This document shows, in pieces, positions 7,177 through 13,640 of a DNA stretch of 20,123 nucleotides; positions within the stretch are counted from its first letter, which is position 1; every line of letters begins with the position of its first letter. The stretch is from Desulfotomaculum sp. (GTDB lineage Bacteria; Bacillota; Desulfotomaculia; Desulfotomaculales; Nap2-2B): the NCBI GenBank assembly GCA_003485325.1, contig DMZI01000074.1:1-20123 (forward strand). The letters are read 5' to 3'. The position numbers and the translations under genes are program-made. Below the pieces are notes generated by a model. The model saw nothing but the letters and a program-made list of their open reading frames with translations. It had not been told where the DNA came from and did not search any database.

Positions 7177-7236
7177 GCTAAGAATTTTTAGTACTACCTG
7201 TTCTTTAAATGCTTTGTCATAACGTTTGCGCTCCAT
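7159..7236 (-). pseudogene. N-terminal stump of an IS3-type transposase OrfA
   Basis: Reading leftward from ATG at 7236 gives MERKRYDKAFKEQVVLKIL, then six more residues and a TAA at 7161-7159. The opening matches the start of the helix-turn-helix OrfA (Transposase_8) family, which typically begins M-RKYDKEFK-EAV-L. A complete OrfA is about 90-100 aa, so this is a truncated remnant. The match is short and was judged by eye, so confidence is limited. Confidence 0.4.
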
Positions 7237-7367
7237 GTCGAATACCCCTTCATTAGTATTCTTCGTATCCATAACTCGTAGGTAAGATCAATATTAATGT
7301 CGGAAAGAAAGGAGGTTTCATAAAAATAAAAAAATAAAATATATTATTTTGCAGGGAGGTGAAAAAG

Positions 7368-7547
7368 ATGCCACAGTGTAAAGAGTGCAAAAGTTTCTTC
7401 CCGGTTCCCGAAAATGAATGGGACTATGAAAAGGGGGCAGGGGATTGCATCCGGGAATTACGCGATAACAAAGGTAGGTACTGGCACGCAAGAAGGACGA
7501 AAGATGAAATGGACGCTTTAAAGTGCACGGATTATAAGAAAAGGTAA
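7368..7547 (+). CDS. bssC: glycyl radical enzyme small Fe-S subunit, BssC-like (gamma)
   Basis: A 59-aa protein. ATG at 7368 is chosen because GGGAGGTG (7354-7361) lies 6 nt before it; the GTG at 7359 is part of that site. Four cysteines, C4-x2-C7, C27 and C53, follow the pattern of the small HiPIP-like [4Fe-4S] subunits of benzylsuccinate synthase. The segment FFPVPENEWDYEKGAGDC resembles BssC proteins, which share FFP-P-...DYE-G-GDC. In known (alpha-beta-gamma)2 enzymes the gamma subunit is encoded just upstream of the catalytic subunit, as here (49-nt gap). It covers the alpha subunit near its active-site entrance. It is cytoplasmic. Its product differs from the beta-type subunit encoded after the alpha gene, so the two small proteins are distinct and not copies. 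Confidence 0.85.
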   Translation: MPQCKECKSFFPVPENEWDYEKGAGDCIRELRDNKGRYWHARRTKDEMDALKCTDYKKR

Positions 7548-7596
7548 AGAAGAACCAAACTGTTTTAAAATAATTTTAAAATAAGGAGTGAAAAAA

Positions 7597-10161
7597 ATGG
7601 CGAGCGCTGCTGTGTTAGAAGAAATTTCCCGGGATCTAAAGATCGACAGGAAAGGGCAGCCTTTAGGAAAAGTCATGTGGGAAAAAAAGATTAAAGAAGG
7701 GCCAGGGAGTACCCCGCGGACGAAACATCTTTACAAACGCTGCCGCTGGGCGCATACTGCCGGGGGAGAGTATGTGCGGGAAGACATAAAAATTTCCCTC
7801 GAAAGAGCAAGGTTATACACTGAAGGACATAAGGCAAATGCTGGAGAACTTCCCATAATTATCAGGGCGAAGTGCCTGGAGCACTACCTGAAGAACTGCA
7901 GTATTTATATTCAGGACGAGGAATTGATTGTTGGATCGCACAATGAATATCCGGATAAGTTAGAACTTTTTCCCGAAGGCGGCGCTAAAAATATGATGGA
8001 TTATCTGGAAGATGATACTGTTACTCCCCCGGAATTATACGACGAAGGGGTAAAAATGGTAGAGTATTGGAAGCAGTGGTCATTATCATCAAGGTGCGAG
8101 CGGTATTTTGATCCCGAATCGTTGGAAAAGCTTAGCACCGGTGTTATAGGTGAGCCGCCGGTTTGGGCGCACTTTTATACCAGCGCCTGCCCGCCCTACC
8201 AGTCTGTTTTAGAAGATGGCCTGGAGAAAAGGATTAAGTGGTGCGAGGATAACATTAAAAATGCCCGTGATAAGATAAAGACGTTTCCGTGGCGGGGCGA
8301 AGAGAACTTTCCGCTTTTTGAGAAGATCGACGCCTGGGAGGCAATGAACATCTCCGCCAGGGCGGTTATCGGCTGGGCAAGAAAGTACAGCCGCTTGGCC
8401 AGGATCATCGCCGAAAACTTTGACTTAAGCGACAGTGTGGGTGGTGCCGGGCAAAGAAAGAAGGAACTTTTGGAGATCGCCGATATTTGCGCGCGGGTAC
8501 CTGCGGAGCCGGCCCGCGGGCTTAAAGACGCTATGCAGTCAAAGTGGTTCTGCTTTGTAGTGGCCCAAAATATCGAACGCTACTGCTCCGGTTACTCTCA
8601 ACTGGAGGACAATTTGTTGTGGCCTTACTACAAAGCGAGCGTTATTGACAAGACGGCCCAGCCGATGTCCAGGGAAGAAGCAGTCGAGCTTATTGAATGC
8701 GAACGATTGAAAGTATGCGAGCGCACAGTAACAAAGGGAAGATGGATGCGAATAATTCATCCCGGCATAAACGACCTCCACATCCTTTCTCTCGGCGGGC
8801 TGGACGAAAACGGTAATGATATGTGTACCGATCTTACGGACGTCATCTTGGAAGCGGCTTTAAATATCCACACCAACGAACCATCAATAGCCTTTAAATA
8901 TTCCCCGAAGTGCAATGAAAAAACGAGAAGACTCGTTTATGAATGTATTTCCCAGGGTTTTGGGTTCCCTTCTATAAAAAATTATGAAAAAAATTTCAAA
9001 CATAGTATGGAATACCATGGCTGGCCGCCGGAGGTGGCTGCCCGCTGGGCGCTGGTTCTTTGTATGGCGCCTGGTGCTACAGGCAGGCGTTCAACCCAGC
9101 ACTCCCGAAATGAGGGTGGCAGTGGCATTGTCGGTCCCGCCGTAGGAACGATGGCCTTGTCGGATGGCTTCGACGCGTGGTTTAGCAATAAACAGTGCGG
9201 GGCGCATACAGGAGACGCCAGCAAGTTTACCTGGGAGGATCTGTTAAAAGCGGTTGAAGAACAAATAAAACATAATTCGCAGCTTATGTTTATGAATAAA
9301 GAGATTACCAGCTATGCAGAAAATAAGTGGCTGGAGAGTCCCTTCCTGGCCATGATGGACGACTGGAACGTAGAAGAAGGAGTTGGCGCTTTCCACCGCT
9401 ACAATAAGCCGTATACAAATACCTGGGCGGATTATTATCCGGGTCCGGTGGGTGTGGTTGATGATCTGGCAGCCATTAAGTACTGGGTTTTTGACAAAAA
9501 GAAATATACGATGGCCCAGCTTCTGGAAGCGCTCAAGGCAAACTGGCAGGGATACGAAGAAATGAGGCAGGAATTTTTGTCTGCTCCGAAATTTGGCAAT
9601 GATGATGATTATGTTGATAAGATAGCCAACTGGTTCTTTAATGTATCATGTGATGTATGGGCAGCGCATAAAATGGTGGGCTGGGAAAAAGGAGCAACTA
9701 TAGTTCCGCAATCAGTTTCAGCATTTGTTACCCTTGGTTCAATGATTGGGGCGGAGCCGTTTGGCCGCCGTCATGGGGAGCCTACACATGACGGCGGGTG
9801 CTCGCCCTACATGGGGTTGGATAAGAAGGGGCCCACGGCGGTGCTGAAAAGCGTATCTAAACTACCCAACGAGAGAATAAAAGGAATCCAGCTTAACCAG
9901 CGTTTGCCGGTAGGTTTGATGAGGGAATCTGAAAAAGGATTTGATGTATGGAGCGCGTATATGAAGACGTGGCATGATCTTAACTGTGATCACGTTCAAT
10001 TTAATGTAGTCCGGACTGAGGATATGCGCAGCGCCCAAAAAGAGCCGGAAAAATGGGAGCACCTGATCGTCAGGATAGCCGGTTACAGCGCCAGGTTTAT
10101 CTCGTTGTCCAAGATGGCTCAGGATGCAGTTATCGCGCGTACAGAACAAGAACTAGGATAA
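7597..10161 (+). CDS. bssA: fumarate-adding glycyl radical enzyme, BssA-like catalytic subunit
   Basis: An 854-aa protein. ATG at 7597 follows AAGGAGTG (7583-7590) by 6 nt, and the in-frame GTG at 7588 belongs to that site. The thiyl-radical cysteine is C489 in LVLCMAPGATGRR. The glycyl-radical loop near the C-terminus is VRIAGYSARF with G829. R504 in TQHSR lies 15 residues after the Cys, as does the fumarate-binding Arg508 in toluene BssA (Cys493). Length, Cys and Gly positions match benzylsuccinate synthase closely and exclude pyruvate formate-lyase, glycerol/diol dehydratase and ribonucleotide reductase types. The enzyme adds a C-H-activated substrate to fumarate. The bbs genes beside it favour an arylmethyl substrate over an n-alkane, whose succinates go through a mutase route. 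The Cys loop differs from the RRKTQKTR familiar in toluene BssA, so the exact substrate is open. Confidence 0.88.
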   Translation: MASAAVLEEISRDLKIDRKGQPLGKVMWEKKIKEGPGSTPRTKHLYKRCRWAHTAGGEYVREDIKISLERARLYTEGHKANAGELPIIIRAKCLEHYLKNCSIYIQDEELIVGSHNEYPDKLELFPEGGAKNMMDYLEDDTVTPPELYDEGVKMVEYWKQWSLSSRCERYFDPESLEKLSTGVIGEPPVWAHFYTSACPPYQSVLEDGLEKRIKWCEDNIKNARDKIKTFPWRGEENFPLFEKIDAWEAMNISARAVIGWARKYSRLARIIAENFDLSDSVGGAGQRKKELLEIADICARVPAEPARGLKDAMQSKWFCFVVAQNIERYCSGYSQLEDNLLWPYYKASVIDKTAQPMSREEAVELIECERLKVCERTVTKGRWMRIIHPGINDLHILSLGGLDENGNDMCTDLTDVILEAALNIHTNEPSIAFKYSPKCNEKTRRLVYECISQGFGFPSIKNYEKNFKHSMEYHGWPPEVAARWALVLCMAPGATGRRSTQHSRNEGGSGIVGPAVGTMALSDGFDAWFSNKQCGAHTGDASKFTWEDLLKAVEEQIKHNSQLMFMNKEITSYAENKWLESPFLAMMDDWNVEEGVGAFHRYNKPYTNTWADYYPGPVGVVDDLAAIKYWVFDKKKYTMAQLLEALKANWQGYEEMRQEFLSAPKFGNDDDYVDKIANWFFNVSCDVWAAHKMVGWEKGATIVPQSVSAFVTLGSMIGAEPFGRRHGEPTHDGGCSPYMGLDKKGPTAVLKSVSKLPNERIKGIQLNQRLPVGLMRESEKGFDVWSAYMKTWHDLNCDHVQFNVVRTEDMRSAQKEPEKWEHLIVRIAGYSARFISLSKMAQDAVIARTEQELG

Positions 10162-10175
10162 ACATAAATCAGGGA

Positions 10176-10217
10176 ATTTCCGGAGGGAGAGGAAAGTCAT
10201 CCTCTCCCTCCGGAAAT
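10176..10217 (+). promoter_or_regulatory. 18-bp perfect stem-loop before bssB copy 1
   Basis: The arms 10176-10193 and 10200-10217 are exact reverse complements (ATTTCCGGAGGGAGAGGA and its partner) with a 6-nt AAGTCA loop. The stem is GC-rich and very stable, and lies 15 nt after the bssA stop. No T run follows. It fits a 3'-end stabilising or processing hairpin that separates bssA message from bssB message, more than a classical terminator. Confidence 0.75.
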
Positions 10218-10305
10218 ATGTAAGGAGATTGCCCAAGAGAACTTTCGTAAATACGATTCCGGAAGATGTCAATAATACAGAATTTTTTCTGAGGAGGAAG
10301 AAGAA

Positions 10306-10524
10306 ATGCCAAGGTGTAAAGATTGTCGTTACGGGAGAATGGGTCTTACAGATCCAATGGAAGGCTATTGTATTTACGGAGTGAAAGATACTCCACCGGA
10401 TGAGACAACCTCCGGTACCGCTACAATGGTAGTGCCGGGAAAAATGGTTAACCTGCGTAATGATGCTTGCGAAAATTTTGAAAAAAAACCATCGCATAGT
10501 GAGTTTATCAAGGAAACTAACTGA
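10306..10524 (+). CDS. bssB: glycyl radical enzyme small Fe-S subunit, BssB-like (beta), copy 1
   Basis: A 72-aa protein with GAGGAGG 8-10 nt before ATG. Its cysteines C4-x2-C7, C22 and C55 give the four-ligand layout of the HiPIP-like [4Fe-4S] beta subunit of benzylsuccinate synthase. TDPMEGYC resembles the TDP-RG-C stretch of BssB. The beta subunit is encoded directly after the alpha gene in bss operons, as here, and assembles on the alpha subunit before activation. The protein is identical to that of the next copy; the only coding difference is a silent change in the Arg51 codon. A TAA at 10273-10275 closes the frame upstream, confirming that the ATG is the start. The family is divergent between organisms, so the name rests on Cys spacing, size and position. 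Confidence 0.8.
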   Translation: MPRCKDCRYGRMGLTDPMEGYCIYGVKDTPPDETTSGTATMVVPGKMVNLRNDACENFEKKPSHSEFIKETN

Positions 10525-10548
10525 CCGGCAATTTAGAAAAATCAGGGA

Positions 10549-10590
10549 ATTTCCGGAGGGAGAGGAAAGTCATCCTCTCCCTCCGGAAAT
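10549..10590 (+). promoter_or_regulatory. 18-bp perfect stem-loop before bssB copy 2
   Basis: The arms 10549-10566 and 10573-10590 with loop AAGTCA are the exact duplicate of the hairpin at 10176-10217. With both present, each small-subunit gene sits behind its own stem-loop, which could let each be processed into a separate stable message. Confidence 0.75.
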
Positions 10591-10678
10591 ATGTAAGGAG
10601 ATTGCCCAAGAGAACTTTCATAAATACGATTCCGGAAGATGTCAATCATACAGAATTTTTTCTGAGGAGGAAGAAGAA

Positions 10679-10897
10679 ATGCCAAGGTGTAAAGATTGTC
10701 GTTACGGGAGAATGGGTCTTACAGATCCAATGGAAGGCTATTGTATTTACGGAGTGAAAGATACTCCACCGGATGAGACAACCTCCGGTACCGCTACAAT
10801 GGTAGTGCCGGGAAAAATGGTTAACCTGCGCAATGATGCTTGCGAAAATTTTGAAAAAAAACCATCGCATAGTGAGTTTATCAAGGAAACTAACTGA
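10679..10897 (+). CDS. bssB: glycyl radical enzyme small Fe-S subunit, BssB-like (beta), copy 2
   Basis: It encodes exactly the same 72 aa as the gene at 10306, with C4, C7, C22 and C55, the same GAGGAGG ribosome site and the same upstream hairpin. It exists because of the 373-bp tandem duplication. Both copies look translatable, so the expected effect is doubled beta-subunit output relative to the alpha and gamma subunits. The absence of any amino-acid change means either very recent duplication or selection for the same product. The upstream in-frame stop of copy 1 is lost here. A longer reading frame starting at 10460 therefore runs through the hairpin into this gene, but its start overlaps copy 1 and lacks a good ribosome site, so I keep the ATG at 10679. 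Confidence 0.8.
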   Translation: MPRCKDCRYGRMGLTDPMEGYCIYGVKDTPPDETTSGTATMVVPGKMVNLRNDACENFEKKPSHSEFIKETN

Positions 10898-11020
10898 CCG
10901 GCAATTTAGAAGAAGGAATTTATGTTTTTGCTAGTGACGGGGATTAGTGGCTATTTTTTGCGGAGGTTGCGCTTGACGAGATATTGTTGTGAAAATGTTT
11001 TAAAGAAAGGAGAATATTAA

Positions 11021-11941
11021 TTGAGAAAAGAAATCCTGGTTACAAATGTGCAGAGATTTTCTACTAATGATGGTCCCGGGATTCGGACGACTATTTTTTT
11101 GAAGGGCTGTAATTTAAAATGTACCTGGTGTCATAATCCTGAATGCATTTATCCTTATCAAGAGTTTTATTATATGGAGACGAAATGCATGAGATGCGGA
11201 CATTGCAGTGAAGTATGTCCGGAAGGTGCGATTAGTCCTCCCGGACCAAATGGAGAATTTCCAAAAAGGGATAGGAATAAGTGTACCTTATGCATAAAAT
11301 GTATTCAAGAATGTCCTTATAAAGCTCTGGAAATAATTGGCAAGCATTGGAATATTGATGAGCTAATGCATGAAGTTGAAGCAGACAGGATATTCTACGA
11401 AAATTCTGGGGGCGGAGTAACTGTATCAGGCGGCGATCCGCTTTATAATAGTGAATTCACTGTGGAAATATTAAGCCGGGCAAAAGAAGCAGGGATTCAT
11501 ACTTGCATAGATACATCAGGCTTTGCGCCTTGGGAGGATTTGGAGAAAGTGCTTAATTGGACAGATTTGATTCTTTTCGATATAAAGAGTTTGAATTCAC
11601 AAAAGCACAAAGAAGTAACCGGTGTTTCAAATGAGCTCATTCTTCAAAATCTGCATAAAATATGTAGTGAAAAAAAGAAGATAAGACTTCGTTTACCAAT
11701 AATTCCGGGAGTAAATAATGAGGTGGAGTTTATTCATGCCGTAACTGAACTGGCCAGGGGCCTCGGCGACGCAGTGGAAGGAATTGATCTTCTTCCCTTC
11801 CATAATTGGGCTATGGGTAAGTATAAGCAGCTAGACAGGGATTATCTTTTTGCTGAGATCGATTCGATAGTTCCAGAGGATTTAGTAGGTTTTGAAGAAA
11901 TCTTTAAAAGCAATGGTTATGAAGTCACTATTGGAGGGTAA
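11021..11941 (+). CDS. bssD: glycyl radical enzyme activase (radical SAM), BssD-like, first copy
   Basis: A 306-aa radical-SAM protein with a TTG start at 11021 placed 8 nt after AAAGGAG (11006-11012). The SAM cluster motif is C30-x3-C34-x2-C37 in KGCNLKCTWCHNPE. An inserted ferredoxin domain has two four-Cys sets, C56/C59/C62/C66 and C88/C91/C94/C98, as in activases of BssA, glycerol dehydratase and HPA decarboxylase. SGGGVTVSGGDP (129-140) follows; the usual SGGEP has Asp instead of Glu. The enzyme cleaves S-adenosylmethionine reductively to place the radical on Gly829 of the catalytic subunit. It lies 124 bp after the second bssB. It is shorter than the second activase because the stretch between its two ferredoxin clusters is shorter. 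Confidence 0.87.
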   Translation: MRKEILVTNVQRFSTNDGPGIRTTIFLKGCNLKCTWCHNPECIYPYQEFYYMETKCMRCGHCSEVCPEGAISPPGPNGEFPKRDRNKCTLCIKCIQECPYKALEIIGKHWNIDELMHEVEADRIFYENSGGGVTVSGGDPLYNSEFTVEILSRAKEAGIHTCIDTSGFAPWEDLEKVLNWTDLILFDIKSLNSQKHKEVTGVSNELILQNLHKICSEKKKIRLRLPIIPGVNNEVEFIHAVTELARGLGDAVEGIDLLPFHNWAMGKYKQLDRDYLFAEIDSIVPEDLVGFEEIFKSNGYEVTIGG

Positions 11942-12028
11942 AGGTGTTTAAGCGGCTGGTTCATGGCCATTAAATACACTCATCAGGACGGCTTTTGGAG
12001 GTGAATGGAAGACTTTGGCGGAGGCTTA

Positions 12029-12051
12029 AGAAGATTTTTTGAAAATCTTCT
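12029..12051 (+). terminator. short AT-rich hairpin after the first activase
   Basis: The 10-nt arms 12029-12038 (AGAAGATTTT) and 12042-12051 pair perfectly over a 3-nt TTG loop, about 90 nt after the first activase stop. No T tract follows, and the right arm runs into the first copy of a 21-bp direct repeat. It may be a weak terminator or a by-product of the insertion. The stretch 11942-12028 before it holds no gene I can support. Confidence 0.3.
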
Positions 12052-12071
12052 AAGGAGGTAGAACTAAAAAA
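12051..12071 (+). repeat. 21-bp direct repeat, left copy
   Basis: It begins TAAGGAGGTAGAACT and continues with an A run. It is identical over 21 nt to 12416-12436, where the same bases form the ribosome site and the first base of the start codon of the zinc-ribbon gene. The two copies bracket a decayed transposase fragment. Confidence 0.85.
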
Positions 12072-12409
12072 ACTGGGGCTGACGAAAGACATCATTCAAC
12101 CAGTGAAAATACCATCCACGCCTATTTCACCCTGCTTTTCGTGGCAGAAACTTTGGTTCGTTTTGCGCAAGACGGGAGCACAATAAGGAGGGGGAGGCGG
12201 TTACGCACGGAGAAATTGTAAGGCGCCTTTTCAGGGGTCGTTGTGTGGTGGAATTCCGTTCTTCACCATCAGGAAAGATTGTCTACCCTATAATGGATGA
12301 AGGAGTCCGACGTTTTCAAAGGCTGTGTGAAGCTTATTGGCCCGATAGGGTGGAAATGAGGTGGTTTAATGGCAACCTAAAGTGGAAGCAATTGCCATTA
12401 AGTGCATAA
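12072..12409 (+). pseudogene. decayed DDE transposase, C-terminal part
   Basis: Frame from 12072 reads TGADERHHSTSENTIHAYFT, then LLFVAETLVRFAQ, a pattern typical of the C-terminal region of IS4-like DDE transposases, and stops at TAA 12219-12221. A +2 shift continues as THGEIVRRLFRGRCVVEF and runs to a TAA at 12407-12409. The two parts together look like the last 110 or so residues of one transposase, broken by a frameshift and lacking its N-terminal catalytic part. The family is judged from pattern memory, not a search. It separates the two activase genes. Confidence 0.55.
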
Positions 12410-12415
12410 CTCATG

Positions 12416-12436
12416 TAAGGAGGTAGAACTAAAAAA
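12416..12436 (+). repeat. 21-bp direct repeat, right copy (ribosome site of the zinc-ribbon gene)
   Basis: This copy contains TAAGGAGG followed by GTAGAACT and As, and supplies the Shine-Dalgarno site of the gene starting at 12436. Its exact duplication 365 bp upstream means the ribosome site was copied when the transposase piece arrived, or that the two sites recombined. Confidence 0.85.
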
Positions 12437-12639
12437 TGAAATGCATGAATTGCGGTCATGAAGGTAAACTTGATCAATTTAAGCTCATTAGCTTAAAATA
12501 TGCCGGTGGAGATAGGTGCTGCGGTCCGACTTTTTCGGTGCGAGAGTGTCCTAAATGTGGCAAGGAGCAGACGGTTGATACCGATAGAGAACTTTTTATG
12601 GAAGTTTCTCAAGGCAGAATTAAGGAGGAAAAAAAGTAA
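12436..12639 (+). CDS. small zinc-ribbon protein of unknown role in a glycyl radical operon
   Basis: A 67-aa protein with TAAGGAGG 12 nt before ATG. C3-x2-C6 and C38-x2-C41 form a two-knuckle zinc ribbon (CMNCGHEG ... CPKCGKE), and an extra pair, C28-C29, sits in RCCGPTF. I do not recognise a named family. The Cys spacing differs from the four-Cys small subunits encoded upstream, so it is not simply a third BssB/BssC. Its TAA stop overlaps the ATG of the second activase by one base (TAATG), so the two are translationally coupled. A role as a partner or metal-site helper of that activase, or as a subunit of the enzyme it activates, is an inference. Binding of an Fe-S cluster rather than zinc is possible. 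Confidence 0.7.
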   Translation: MKCMNCGHEGKLDQFKLISLKYAGGDRCCGPTFSVRECPKCGKEQTVDTDRELFMEVSQGRIKEEKK

Positions 12640-13640
12640 TGTTGGTAGGAATAGTTTCGAACATTCAGCATTTTTCAATATTCGATGGGCCAGGAGTACG
12701 TACTACAATTTTTCTCAAGGGTTGCCGGCTAAGGTGTCACTGGTGTCATAATCCGGAAGGGGTACGGCACTTTCCGGAGGTTTTTCATTTATGGCCTAAT
12801 TGCAATGATTGTGGTAACTGCGACGATATATGTCCTGCCGGAGCCATGCAAGTAGTAGAAAGAAAGTGGCATGAGGGAGGAATTGTTACGTTGGATGTTC
12901 CCGGTGAGAGAGGGGTTGAATTTGTGCCCATGCAGTTGAAAAGCAAGATGATCAGAAAGATAAGAATAGATAAGGGTCTTTGCATTGGTTGTCGAAAGTG
13001 TGTTGAGGAATGTCCTGAAGGTGCTTTTATTGTCTCTGGTGATTTCATGACAGTAGACGAGGTAATGAAAGAAGTTGAAGAGGATCGCCCAATGTATGAA
13101 AATTCTGGCGGAGGAATAACAGTGTCGGGGGGAGAGCCAACGGCACAACCCGATTTTTGTCTTGCTTTACTTAAGACAGCCAAAGAAAAAGGAATAGGTA
13201 CCGCTCTCGATACCTGTGGCTACGTAAAATGGGAAATTTTAAATGAGATACTTGATTATACTGATGTTGTTCTTTTTGACCTTAAACATATGGATCCCAA
13301 AGCACACAAGAGATTTAGCGGGGTATCAAACGAACTTATACTAGAAAACGCCAGGCGGATAATTGAGAGGGAAGGGGTAGAAATAAAAATACGTGTTCCA
13401 ATAATTCCGGAAGGCAATGATTCAGAAGAAAATTTGAAGGATACTGCTAAATTTATTTCCTCGCTAGGTTTAAAAAAGGTTGACATTCTTCCTTTCCATC
13501 CATGGGCTGGACAGAGCTACAGATTATTAGGCCTGGAGTACCCGTTTGCTGTGGGGGAATGGTACTCTGATAAAAAGTTAGAGGAAATAGAAGAAATTTT
13601 TAAGTCTTACGGTTTAGAACCAAATAGAATGGGGGGGTAG
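12639..13640 (+). CDS. glycyl radical enzyme activase (radical SAM), second copy
   Basis: A 333-aa radical-SAM protein. ATG at 12639 overlaps the previous stop by one base, with AAGGAGG at 12622-12628. The SAM cluster cysteines are C29, C33 and C36 in KGCRLRCHWCHNPE. Ferredoxin-type sets are C55/C58/C61/C65 and C115/C118/C121/C125, separated by a longer insert (about 66-114) than in the first activase. The canonical SGGEP motif is at 163-167. Its length is close to that reported for BssD of toluene degraders, so this, not the first, may be the orthologue. Only one glycyl radical enzyme is visible in the window. The second activase may be redundant, may serve another enzyme elsewhere, or may re-activate the same one under other conditions. 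Confidence 0.87.
   Translation: MLVGIVSNIQHFSIFDGPGVRTTIFLKGCRLRCHWCHNPEGVRHFPEVFHLWPNCNDCGNCDDICPAGAMQVVERKWHEGGIVTLDVPGERGVEFVPMQLKSKMIRKIRIDKGLCIGCRKCVEECPEGAFIVSGDFMTVDEVMKEVEEDRPMYENSGGGITVSGGEPTAQPDFCLALLKTAKEKGIGTALDTCGYVKWEILNEILDYTDVVLFDLKHMDPKAHKRFSGVSNELILENARRIIEREGVEIKIRVPIIPEGNDSEENLKDTAKFISSLGLKKVDILPFHPWAGQSYRLLGLEYPFAVGEWYSDKKLEEIEEIFKSYGLEPNRMGG

Larger units (their letters stand above)
10166..10538 (+). repeat. 373-bp tandem duplication, copy 1 (hairpin plus bssB-like gene)
   Basis: This 373-bp unit is followed immediately by a second copy at 10539-10911. By direct comparison I find three differing bases: 10247 G/10620 A, 10274 A/10647 C and 10458 T/10831 C. The unit contains an 18-bp perfect hairpin, a ribosome site and a complete small-subunit gene. 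The near identity implies a recent duplication or ongoing gene conversion. Confidence 0.93.
10539..10911 (+). repeat. 373-bp tandem duplication, copy 2
   Basis: The second unit abuts copy 1 with no spacer and ends at 10911, where the sequences diverge (AAAATC after copy 1, AAGAAGG after copy 2). It carries the same hairpin and gene. The 10647 C changes the upstream in-frame stop TAA of copy 1 into TCA, so the frame before the second gene is open back into the tail of copy 1. Confidence 0.93.

Noticed and set aside
8982..9224. Minus-strand reading frames inside the glycyl radical enzyme gene and other genes
   Set aside because: They are antisense shadows of strongly supported genes, with no ribosome sites or domain patterns.
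7597..10161. Glycyl radical enzyme as 4-hydroxyphenylacetate decarboxylase or a diol/glycerol dehydratase
   Set aside because: Two distinct four-Cys small subunits, the BssA-like Cys/Gly positions (489/829), the conserved R504 and the bbs genes all fit fumarate addition. HPA decarboxylase has one small subunit with eight Cys and a longer large subunit.
7597..10161. n-Alkane (alkylsuccinate synthase) system
   Set aside because: No methylmalonyl-CoA-mutase-like or decarboxylase genes are visible, while the SDR pair, BbsAB thiolase and CoA-transferase pair match the arylsuccinate route. Not fully excluded for lack of a phylogeny.
10460..10897. 145-aa fusion reading frame covering the second bssB with a long N-terminal extension
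   Set aside because: Its start lies inside the first bssB in another frame and has no ribosome site. The extension runs through the hairpin and is interrupted by a stop in copy 1. Kept only as a finding about the lost stop.
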